Positions 1 through 9,686 of a stretch of DNA of 64,000 nt are shown here, piece by piece. This DNA comes from Gongronella butleri (Eukaryota; Mucoromycota; Mucoromycetes; Mucorales; Cunninghamellaceae): NCBI GenBank assembly GCA_025201375.1, contig JAIWZP010000021.1, forward strand, positions 124,001 through 188,000, read 5' to 3'. Every line of letters begins with the position of its first letter. The stretch's first letter is position 1. The position numbers and the translations under genes are program-made. The notes below the pieces were generated by a model that was given only the letters and a program-made list of their open reading frames with translations, ran no database searches and was not told the DNA's origin.

Positions 1-788
1 TTTTCTTGTGCCCCATGGAACCAGGAGAACGCGGATACGGGCATGTCATGTGATGGTTGCATGGCCAGTGCGAGAATGTGCGGGGTCGTCACCAACGACC
101 GGCGTGATGTTTAGATTCATTGTACACGCATCGCTCTTTTTTTCTCATTGGCGGTCGTCATCAAGATAAGCATGTGTGCGACGAAAACGCGAATTCCCGC
201 AAATGGCATATCAAAAACGCTCAACGGCCAAAAAAAAAAAAAAAAAAAAACGACGCAAAGCAATAAAAAGCGCTTTTTCTTCGCAGAGTCATAAAAATCA
301 CGCATCGATGCAGGCATCTTTTGCGTGTGCTCATCACGCTCTTTTATTTGAAGAAACAATTGGTTTGCTTTGAATCGAAGCAGAAAAGCAAAGCAAAAAA
401 ATAAAAAAGAGCAGGAAAAAGCATGATTGTTTGTGCAAAAGGGCACACAAGCGTGGGGCCCAATGGTTGATTGGTGTGCCATGTGGGGGAGAGGACAACC
501 AAAAGGTCCCAAAATCCTTATCTCTCGGCGTGGAGTTGGAAAATTGCCAAATCTGGCCACAGCTTGCTTGTCTTCGAACTCGGCCTGTCAAAAAATAGAA
601 TGACAATGCAAATTCGCTCTTTTTTTTTTTCTTCTCTTTTTCTTTTTCTTTTTCGACCCTTGCCTCTCTCCCTTTGTTTTTTTTTTTTACTTCTTCTTTT
701 TGTTTTTTTTTTCCTTTTTTTTTTGTTTTTTTTTATCGATATACCAAGAGCGTTTTTAGCCGCCTTTTTTTTTTTTAATTTACACAGC
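1..788. other. Upstream region of the CofD-family gene, no gene seen
   Basis: I see no convincing coding exon here. Open frames in this stretch are low-complexity shadows of A or T runs. From about 612 to 778 the + strand is almost pure T with scattered C. It lies directly before the start codon at 789, so it is probably the pyrimidine-rich leader or promoter of that gene. Confidence 0.5.
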
Positions 789-1244
789 ATGTCAGCCCCG
801 TCCTTTGTCGTCTTTTCCGGTGGTTCGGCTTGTAATCATATCACCAAGACTTTCCAGAGCATCAGCTCCAGCGTCAGCTACATCATCAGCATCAGCGACA
901 ATGGCGGCTCATCCGTAATTTCACCTTGATTTCCATGGCAAACAGGGCCGCATCTTATGCCCCCTCCCTCTTTTTTTTTTTTTTTTTTTTTTTTTTATCA
1001 ATTCGACGATAGAGCGAGCTTCAGCGGCTGCTGGGTGGTCCTGCTATTGGCGATTTGCGCTCGCGGCTGACCCGGCTCATCGACACCGTCGATCCCAACC
1101 CTTCCGAGGAACGCATTGCCATCCGCGACCTGCTGAGCCATCGATTATCCAGCGATCCCATCAAGGTCCAGGACGAATGGGCAGCCATTGTCGAGGGACG
1201 CCATTGGTAAGGGGAAAATTTTGACGCAAAAAGCAAAAAAAGCC

Positions 1245-1275
<31 letters not shown>

Positions 1276-2807
1276 AGAGGGAGGACGAGGTGTTCTTTTT
1301 TTGGGCAAAGAAGCGGGGCTTGCATGACTCACTCCTGCCTTTTTATTTTTGTGCCCGCAACAGTCTGTGGAAAAAGATCCCCGCCGAGAAAAAGGAGACG
1401 ATCCGCGGGTTTCTGACGCACTTTAATGGCGAAATCCTCAAGCGTGCGCACAAGCGGTTCAACTATTGCAATGGCAGCATTGGCAACTTTTTCTTGACGG
1501 GAGCGCGCCTATTTTTTGGCTCGCTGGAGGCGGCGCTGTTCCTGTTCAGTGCGATCACGGGCATCGATGAGGCGACCAGCGTGATCCCTGTGATCAATAC
1601 CAACCACACGGCCACCATTGCTGCCGAATTGCAAGACGGCCAGGTCATCATTGGCCAGTGCGAAATCAGCCATCCATCGCCGGCGTCCGCCACAAACGTG
1701 CACCACCTGCAGCATTGCAACCCAATTGACGCGTTTATGCGCATCGGCCTCGACGACGACAATACGCGCCATCTACTCAGCGGCAGCTATGATGGCGGCG
1801 ACAATGACAACGACGACGACGACGACTTGGATCCCCAGAAAAAAGCGCCGGGCAACCTGTTCTTCTCAAAGCACGCCAACGAGCAATTGCCATCGCCAAT
1901 CCATCGCATCTACTATATCAACGAGTATGGCCAGGAGATCTTCCCCGTGCCCAACCCCAAATGCGTTACGCAATTGTCGACGCGCACCACGCTCGTGTAT
2001 TCCATGGGGTCGCTCTTCACGTCGCTCGTGCCAAACTTGATCCTGCGCCACGTCGGCAAGGCCGTCGTCGAGTCGCGCACCCTGAAACACAAGATTATGT
2101 TACTCAATGGCTCCCACGACCGCGAAACAGACGGCTTCACCGCCATGGACTTTATCATGACCATTACCGCCGCTCTCAACGAGAGCCAACGCATCGACTG
2201 CCGCCGCGCGTTTTACGAAACGACGATCCGCTCGTCCTCTTCGTCCTCCTTGTCATCATCAAATGCGCTTTTGCATTCCTCCAGCACCAGTGCCATTGCA
2301 TGCCCGCCCAGTAACTTGTCTTCACCTCCACGCAGCGGCACCAATTCCGGTGTCAACTCGTTGTCCACGTCGCCACATCACATGCACGGGTTCAAACACC
2401 ACTTTTTGCGCATGACGTCGTCCTCATCGGCGTCCATGAACGGTGCCGGCAGCGGCTACCATGCGGCCGCACGCCACCAGGTGTCGCCACCGTCAACAGG
2501 CGCCATGGCATCGTCGTACGTCAGTGGCGGCAGCGGCAGCTACAGCATCGACAGCGGCTATGCATCCATCTCCAGCTCGCCCATGGCTCACTACCCGCCT
2601 TTTCCCGACCAGCTGTTCAGCGCGTCGCCGCCCTCCAGCTTCATCACCCACCTCGTCTACCTTGACCAGGGCGCTGTCCACGTCGATGTCCCCGCCATTG
2701 AGGACCTCGGCATCCAATGCATCAAGGTCAAGGCCGACTGCTCATCGGGTGCACCGCTTTTCACTGATGCGTCCCTGACCGAGGTCCTGGCCAGTCTCAC
2801 CACCTAA
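789..2807 (+). CDS. CofD/YvcK-like (UPF0052 family) protein
   Basis: Exons are 789-914, 1013-1206 and 1364-2807, giving 587 residues. The start is the first ATG ahead of the glycine-rich nucleotide-binding segment (SGG near residue 10). Family hallmarks follow: SDNGGSS ending exon 1, GGPAIGDLRSRL (about 50-61) opening exon 2, then YCNGSIGNFFLTGAR and INTNHTATIAAEL. This is the fold of bacterial YvcK and CofD, which bind UDP-sugars or transfer phospholactate. Fungi carry an uncharacterised relative (yeast YNL011C type), so the biochemical role is not known. A Ser/Gly/His-rich low-complexity insert (about 390-530) separates the core from a short conserved C-terminal piece, which makes the protein longer than the roughly 440-residue yeast form. 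An acidic run of Asp codons lies near 1798-1830. The gene stands alone, upstream of a repeat block. I am confident of the family, not of the function. Confidence 0.85.
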
Positions 2808-3773
2808 TGTTATTTTTTTTTGTTCTCGACTTTTCGTATACCATCACTCTCCTCCCTGACCGGCAAAACTTGTACTTTATGGACCCCCCTCTGCTTATTT
2901 TTGAAATAATGATACCATGTTCACTTTCATAAAAGAAAAAATAATTGCTTTTTTGTTGTATTTGCCTGCTTTACAGAGCTTGATTTAGTAAGAAAAGTCT
3001 TACAGACGCTGGTCTGTCAATGAAAGAAAGCGCAAGCGCGTCTTAAACGCGCTTAACGCGTCAATACGTGTGCAAGCAGTGATCAAAGAATGAAAATGCT
3101 GACTTGTCGCCGCAATTCATCTTTTCTCATGCCGCTCCTCTATGCGGGCATTACCCAATCGGGTAATGGTCCCACTCTGCTCGTCAAAAAAGCCTGCTGT
3201 CGGCTGGCCATCTCATTTTACCGCTTTTTCATGCGTTTTGGAAGAATGCGCGTCTTCCTCCATCTCGGTCGCTGTACGCATCATCACATTGTCTCAGATG
3301 CTCAAGTAGAAACACACCCTCACGGTTTCATAGCCTGCTTTGATCACTAAATGATCAATGCCTTTGAGAAACAAAAAAAAAAAAATAAATAAAAGAAATA
3401 AAAATAAAAATGGCTTGTCCGTGCCAAACATTGCGTGTTGGCAATCACGACCCGAACCATTATGTTTTTCGCACTTGCGTACCCAGTGAAACAACACGGT
3501 GCTTGCAAGTATTGGCATGCTTGAATCCTCTGGGTTGGGCATACTCTTTGTGTTTGAGATCTGCGCGGCCATGTCTTGGTCTCACACCCCTGTTTCCTTA
3601 TTGAGACGCCGCGACAGCTTCATTTTATGCGTCTGTACAACTAGCCTATCCGTCTAGGCATTTTTCATTTTTGTAAAAATATCGAGATCTTTTTATTTTA
3701 ATAAAAGACTTATTACCGGTACTTCATTCTCGTTATTCTTAACGTCTCTATCTTTTTCACCTTTTGCGGTGAG
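2808..3773. other. 3' flank and spacer, no gene seen
   Basis: This stretch is AT-rich, with possible polyadenylation signals after the CofD-family stop. Short open frames on both strands have no recognisable content. I see nothing else supportable here. Confidence 0.5.
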
Positions 3774-3916
3774 CCGCCTCGGCTGCCTGGAGGCGATTCA
3801 TCGTGCGCGCCCGGACATTGGGCGCGCCAAGGGACAGGGAGCCAGTAAGGCGCAAGCGAGCACCACCGGGTCCGCCAGGGCGCGAGCACTTGGCCATCTG
3901 GCGGGGAAAGGCAGGT
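3774..3916 (+). repeat. Direct repeat, copy 1 of the GC-rich module
   Basis: This is about 140 bases starting CCGCCTCGGCTGCCTGGAGG. It is closely repeated at 4587-4734 in the same orientation and brackets the gag-like relic. The two copies differ by scattered substitutions and a few small indels. Confidence 0.75.
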
Positions 3917-4586
3917 GAGGGGATAGCAATTTGGCCGGAGAGTGGAGGCCAGCAGGGGGCGGCGCCGACGCAGAGTACGCCAGTGTTGTCGCCAAGAGAG
4001 GTGATGGGACTTCCCATTCCATTGCCGTAAGTGGAAGGTCCGCGGCAGTCGGGATCGCCGGCAATCTCGACTGCAATTCGTCGACCGTTTCCTCCTTTAT
4101 CGAAACCTGAGGAGGAGACGATACAGCGGGTTGGCAGGGGGGCAGCAACGATGCTTCCGGGGTCAAGGTGGCCCACCGAGGGAACTCGTCGTGGCCACTG
4201 ATGGGGGGTGACACCGGGGGTCCTTGCGCCGCTGCTGGTGGAGGAGGAGCGGCTCCGGCTTCCGAAGAAGCCTCGTCTTCCGTGTCGGGCTCCCGGTATA
4301 AAAAGAATCGATTGTCGTACGTGTAGTAACCGTCCAGGTCGTAATGGGCTGCCTGGGACCGCTGGGAGCTGAGGCAATATACTCCCAGTCCGGGCTTGCC
4401 CCACGGACGGGGACCACAGGAGACCACGGAGGAGAAACCAGCGGCGCCACCGAGCAATCATCATAACCGACCCATCATTCGTCGGAATCTCCTTAGGAGA
4501 GGTTGCGGCGGGGGACCGCGCGGGCTCCGAAGAGACTTCGCCCTTGCGGCGGGCCGCCAACATCAACTTGGACAAGCTGTGACGAC

Positions 4587-4734
4587 CCGCCTCGGCTGCC
4601 TGGAGGCGGTTCATCGCGCGCGCCCGAGCATTGGGCGAGCCAAGGGACAAGGAGCCAGGAAGGCGCAAACAACGAGCACCACCGGGTCCGCCAGGACGCG
4701 AACACTTCGCCTTCTGGCGGGGAAAGACAGGAGA
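4587..4734 (+). repeat. Direct repeat, copy 2 of the GC-rich module
   Basis: This is the partner of 3774-3916, about 0.8 kb away in direct orientation. On the minus strand both copies encode the same basic Gly/Pro-rich peptide, so this may be an internal protein-domain duplication and not a terminal repeat. Confidence 0.75.
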
Positions 4735-4939
4735 GAAAACAGCAATAGGCTTGGTAATGGCCATCTTGTTTATTCTGAAGAAATAAGCGGAAAAAGGAAC
4801 AAAGAGCAAGAGAGAGGAGAATTGGAGTTGTCCAAGTTGAGGAGAAGCTGGGAGAAGAGGTACTACTATATTCAGAGGGGGTGTTTTTTATATAGACAAC
4901 AAAGGGATCATCGGGGGACTAGATTACAGTATCATATGC

Positions 4940-5040
4940 GGGTGGCCCGAATTATGCGCGTCACCGCAGCTATGCAAGTGATCGGAGTCGAGGGTGACCC
5001 GAATCATGCGCGTCACCGTAGTTACAGTATGCGGGTGACC
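4940..5040 (+). repeat. Short 52-base-period repeat (GGGTGACCCGAAT core)
   Basis: A 27-base unit at 4940-4966 recurs at 4992-5018 with two differences, and a fragment (GCGGGTGACC) follows at 5031. The unit contains inverted GGGTGACC/GGTGACGC-like halves. It lies 5' of the gag-like relic on that element's strand, after a TATATA-like motif near 4890, so it could be promoter or LTR sequence. That reading is a guess. Confidence 0.55.
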
Positions 5041-5257
5041 ACCGCCATCAAGTTGCCAGAGTTCATGCAGTGCCCCGGATTAAAGTGTTGTTTATTTGTT
5101 GGATGATACGTAGTACAACAGTACCTACAGTAGCTTCCCTCACTTGGACAATGAGTACTGTATTTACTGTAGCTATTTACACTTCAATCAGGCTTGGGAG
5201 GCCTGGGTCATGTCAGGGCCATGACAGTATGATGGCAGCGCCGAAGAAAAAAAAGTG
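5041..5257. other. Spacer before palindromic element A, no gene seen
   Basis: AT-rich sequence with ACAGTA/TACTGTA microrepeats and no supported feature. The TACTGTA motif is also what borders both palindromic elements. Confidence 0.4.
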
Positions 5258-6279
5258 GTACTGTACAGTGCCCGGACAAAAAAAAGTTTCGCTGTGCATA
5301 ATTCTCTGCAGTGCAAGGTATCAATTAATCGCGTTAATCTCTGCTGTATTGATCAATAATGGCTCCGGTGATATGAAATTTTGCAGGAACAATGATTTAA
5401 AAGTAAAAAAACAATTCTAAAATTATGAAATGGCTATGCCAAGCCGGTATTGAAATAGATCAAAAAAGGGATACCTGACGCGTCACGCGACGCGACGCGT
5501 GCCTACGCGTATACAATGGCCTGTGGAGATGAATTGACGTTATGAACACCATCTCCAATTTTTTTTGCAACGAGTGCAATGGTGCCTGATTGTATTTTAA
5601 GAATCAATTCCATGTTACATGCATTGCATCGGTGCTGTGATCGAATAATGTAAAATCATCATGTGACACGCGTCACGCGTCAGTTGCATCTGGAATAACA
5701 ATTGCCATCTCTGTTATCTAATTTTAATCCTTAGTTGGCTTAAAACCATTGTACTTATTTAATTTAAAGAACTAGAATAGACTGTTATCGATTGGTTGAC
5801 CAGTAGGAGCACTACGACCATGTTACGAAGGAAATCGCGACTTTTGGCGCGTCTGACGCGTGACGCGTGTCACATGATGATTTTACATTATTCGATCACA
5901 GCACCGATGCAATGCATGTAACATGGAATTGATTCTTAAAATACAATCAGGCACCATTGCACTCGTTGCAAAAAAAAATTGGAGATGGTGTTCATAACGC
6001 CAATTCATCTCCACAGGCCATTGTATACGCGTAGGCACGCGTCGCGTCGCGTGACGCGTCAGGTATCCCTTTTTTGATCTATTTCAATACCGGCTTGGCA
6101 TAGCCATTTCATAATTTTAGAATTGTTTTTTTACTTTTAAATCATTGTTCCTGCAAAATTTCATATCACCGGAGCCATTATTGATCAATACAGCAGAGAT
6201 TAACGCGATTAATTGATACCTTGCACTGCAGAGAATCATGCACAGCGAAACTTTTTTTTGTCCGGGCACTGTACAGTAC
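5258..6279. mobile_element. Palindromic (fold-back/MITE-like) element, copy A
   Basis: The left arm (5258-5683) and right arm (5853-6279) are inverted copies of about 426 bases around a 169-base unique spacer (5684-5852). Positions pair at a constant sum of about 11536-11537 from the outer GTACTGTAC to the inner CTGACGCG, so the arms are collinear with almost no indels. I see only isolated mismatches where I compared them. There is no open reading frame of transposase size. Each arm holds clusters of ACGCG/CGCGT steps (for example 5474-5505). The outer ends are GTAC/ACTGT-rich. A diverged copy lies at 49970-51043. The structure fits a non-autonomous fold-back element. Which transposase family would move it cannot be told, and no clean target-site duplication is visible. 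Confidence 0.8.
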
Positions 6280-6639
6280 AGTACTGTACAGTACAGTATC
6301 ATACTGTAATAACGATCATCATCAACAACTCATTCATCAAAACCAGGACCATTGCATATTGTATCATATAAATTGTTTGGATGATTGAATCCGACGTTTC
6401 GTTCGTTTTGCGAAGAAGCACATCATGTTGTCAACCAGTCAGTGGGCAGCAAAAAAACCTCTTCATGACGCGGTTTGCTGGCGTGCTGTCGTCGTCACTT
6501 GAATGATGATGATGATCATGCCTACTGTATTATCATCATAATATGATGCTCGCAGCACAACAGCAGCAGCCGCAGCTGCTGCAGGCACAAAATTTAGCAT
6601 GTTCGCCTGTTTGGAAAACAAAATAAAACGTAAGTTTTC
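6280..6639. other. Spacer between palindrome A and AT-rich repeat, no gene seen
   Basis: Contains TACTGTACAGTACAGTA microrepeats next to the palindrome, an ATGATGATGATCATG run near 6504, and a CAGCAGCAGCCGCAGCTGCTGCAG tract near 6560-6585. No coding signal. Confidence 0.4.
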
Positions 6640-7400
6640 CGGATTTGCCGACATGTTGTGCCTCCAGAAAATTTTTTACAGCTTGGCTGCCCGCTGACGA
6701 AAGGTGCGTCACGGCATCAACTACGGTCCAGTCCTGAAGACGGATTCGCCCGATTTTTTTTGGACTTGAAAATGCCAAAAACCTTATTTTTGTGCTATTT
6801 TGCATTCATCTCGATATCTGCATGATCGGCCCCGCTCAAAAATGGCAGCATCGCAGTCAGTGCAGAATTTGCAGCGAAAAAGCTTAAAACGCCAAAGCGC
6901 TACGACCACTTTTGAAAAATTCAGGGGTCACACATTTAAGTCCCAAAAACGGGCAAATTCGAACTCCGAGTGATCAATGCATCCCAAAAAGAAAACTCCG
7001 ACAAATTGCTATTGGCACACAAAACGGCAGATCGCCTCAACACTAGAAAAATGACCAAAGAAGAGTGCCGCATGAACGCCGATCGAGTGAAAAAAAGCGC
7101 CTACTTTGGTGTCAATTGTTTTACAAAAAATTAAGGTTTGAGACTTCCAAATTAAGTTGCGTAAATTGCATGAATTTTTTTATTTATGATATTTTTTTAC
7201 CTTTTTTTGTGCAGACTGGCCACTGCGTAGTAGCCTGCAGAAAAAATGACCGCTGCAAAATTCTCAAACCCAAGCCAGCGCGCTGTGAGTCATCTCATTA
7301 GATGCTTTGCCCTCTTGTTTGTTAGTAAATCTGGAATAAAAATCGAGGGTTGACTAGGCCATTCTCGAGCAAATGGCGATTGCAGAAATTGTCACAAAAA
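6640..7400 (+). repeat. Dispersed AT-rich repeat, copy matching 49085-49890
   Basis: Direct comparison shows long collinear similarity to 49085-49890. Shared blocks include TTGAAAAATTCAGGGGTCAC, TCCGAGTGATCAATGCATCC, AAGGTTTGA.ACTTCCAAATTAAG and CTGGAATAAAAATC, in the same order and orientation. No open frame is conserved between the copies, so the unit looks non-coding. Its last part (from about 7265) recurs as diverged units near 8280 and 9110. Confidence 0.75.
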
Positions 7401-9686
7401 GCTGTTTTCTCCATCAGTTTTGATCAGATTGCGGTGAAACTTGTATTGTTTGACAAAAATTCAGCAGCAGCATTCGACACGTTAAAAGGACCGTTGGTTG
7501 TTTTTCCAGTTGTCGAGAAAATTGATTTTAAAAATTTATCCGATGTTTGATCGATTTTTGCAAGCGTGCAGAAGTTATCCATCGGACCCGCAAACAATCA
7601 GGAAATGACAACAATTCGATGCGTCTCTTTCGATCGGTGCCATTTTCACTGCGATCCACAAAATAATATATTGAGAAACCGCGCTAGTAGATTTGTGAAA
7701 ATGTCGAGATTTTGGGTTCATCTGCAACACGATTCAGTCGACCACTCATTTTTAACGCCTTGTTAAAAAAAGACAGGCTGAAATAACCTGTTTTTGCAAA
7801 AATTTGGGCGCGATGAATGATCCAACCATGATTTGCGGCAGCCTGCATTAAATTTGTCAAAAACCATGAATTGATGCTATTCTCGATATTGGCCAGATCG
7901 ACCTCGGATTTTTATTTAATTCTTCTTGGAAAGAGAGACGTCAAAACGTCTATTATGTGTCAAAGTTTGGTAGCCATCGAAAAATGATTTTGCTGCGAAA
8001 TGATTTTGCAAAAATTCGCTGCAGCCAAAATTTGAGCAACGTCAAGGTCCAGGACAAACCTCCTGATCAACCCTTGGGTTTTAATTTTTTTCTGAGAAGA
8101 GCGTGGCCAAAAAGACCATGTGGCAAAGTTTCGTGGTGCTGCGATGAATCTTTGGTGGTGAAATGATTTTTTTTGAGATTTGGAAAAAAAAAGTTGGTCA
8201 GGTCAATATGCATCTGGAGGGTCCCCCGCTTGAGAGGTTCAAGTCCAGACAGATTTCTCAAATCCGTTTGGCAACCTACACACCAGCGCATTGGGAGTCA
8301 TACTATTAGATGCAATGACCCTCTGTTTCTAAGCAGATCTACAGTACTCAGTACAATAAAAATCGGGGGTCGACTTGACGGGTTGTGAGGAAATGGTGAT
8401 TAAAGACAAATTTTAGAAAACGAATTTTTTTGCCCAGTTTTGGTCGCATGCCGGTGAAACTGGGCTCCTTCAACAGAGAATCACATGATGCACTCTTTGT
8501 CATAGCAGCACGCTATGGGGTTTGCTCTGTCCATTGCCGAGCAAAATGGGGTTGAAATCTTTGACCATGCGTCGCAAGTGTACAAAGTTCATGCATCGAT
8601 GTTGTCGGGCGTGGACAAAATGATTCCCAAACGCGTATCTTTCCGACGACGTGAAAGTTTCAGCGTGATCGAGGCACAATTTAGCGCGGTATAGCGGAAA
8701 ACGTGAATTTATACACAAATTCTTATTTTCTCACCTACGGCGCGATCGACCCCCAATTTTTACGACTGTTTTGAAAAGAGAATGGCCAAAAGGCCTAGAT
8801 GGCAAAGTTTCAAGAGGTTGCAGTCACTTGACGGTGCGCCATGTCGATTTGGATAATCGTGATTTTTTCACGGATTTTCCAAGGGGTGAAGTCGACCATT
8901 TTCAAGCGGTGAATTTTAGGTGCTCAGATCACCGCGCCATTTAACCACAAGGTGAATCGTGCTTGTTTGCCTACAGAAATGCAATAAAACCTTGGGGTGC
9001 ATCATCTGGGTTTGGAGGAAAAATCGGAAAACAACAGTTTAACATTGGTATTTCGCGCATATGTCATCTCCACGAAGATTTATTGCAGCACGTTTAAATG
9101 CACACCACCGGAAAGAGCGTGTCATTTGATACTTTGGCCCTGTTGAATAGTAAATTTCTCAGTCAGTTTTAACCAGATTGCGATGAAACTTATTTCACTC
9201 GATGGAGATTCAACAGCTGCATTTGACGCGTAAAAAGTGCCCGGGCGTGTCGTGCTGTCCGTTGCCGAGAAAATCAATTCTATTAAGAGTTGATGCCTGT
9301 TGCAGGGCGTCCATTGTCACGACAAATGGCCAAAAAGAGGACTTGTTTTTTTTTTTTGAAGAAACGCGTCCTGATCCGTGCGTCAAAGGGTGACAGCCGC
9401 TGAAAAAGGACGTTCATTGCACGCGTTGAACGCGCTTCGACCTATGAACGCGAAATGACACGCTCTTATTCTCTAGACGCGTCCAATGGCACGGTGATTT
9501 GCAAAAAAATTGACGGGGTTCACAAAGCCAACTCGGCCTTCATCTTATCCGTTTGCCTCTAGTTTTGAATTCGTTGTAAGCAAGAAGCAAAAAGGCAATG
9601 TATTAAACAAGTATTGTCCAATTTCGTCGGCTCAGCAAAGGAATTTCTAGTTTTTATTGATAAAAATGTTAAGAAGAGAGTTTTTT
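7401..9686 (+). repeat. Diverged tandem units of the AT-rich repeat, no gene
   Basis: The motif series [G/C]AGTCAT..ATTAGATGC..TGCCCTC.TGTTT..AATAAAAATCG.GGGT, followed about 100 bases later by GA..GCGGTGAAACT, occurs at about 7270-7450 and 8280-8470. A third, weaker series lies at about 9110-9240. This gives units of roughly 0.8-1.0 kb. A further block (CAGAAATGCAATAAAACC, near 8960-8990) recurs at 18065. Short open frames here are not conserved between units. I see no gene from 7401 to the end of the GH72 gene. Confidence 0.55.

Larger units (their letters stand above)
3774..4809 (-). pseudogene. GC-rich gag-like coding relic, probably retroelement-derived
   Basis: The composition is clearly more GC-rich than the flanks. 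On the minus strand an N-terminal-like frame (from about 4757, start MAITKPIAVF) carries a basic segment, PRQKAKCSRPGGPGG. The frame that looks coding then changes near 4440-4460: an acidic, proline-rich stretch with YDLDGYYTYDN and EPDTEDEASSE lies in a different frame (4457-3798). A copy of the N-terminal basic module (PRQMAKCSRPGGPGG) recurs at the other end. The split frame and duplicated module suggest a degraded retrotransposon gag or a low-complexity host gene broken by duplication. No protease, reverse transcriptase or zinc knuckle is visible. The assignment to a retroelement is inference. Confidence 0.35.

Noticed and set aside
471..929. 152-codon + strand frame covering the first exon of the CofD-family gene
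   Set aside because: Only its last 42 codons before GTAATT are coding. The rest is translated poly-T leader.
8215..8260. GGTTCAAGTCC, a tRNA B-box-like motif
   Set aside because: No A box, acceptor stem or anticodon arm can be drawn around it. It lies in the AT-rich repeat, so it is treated as chance.
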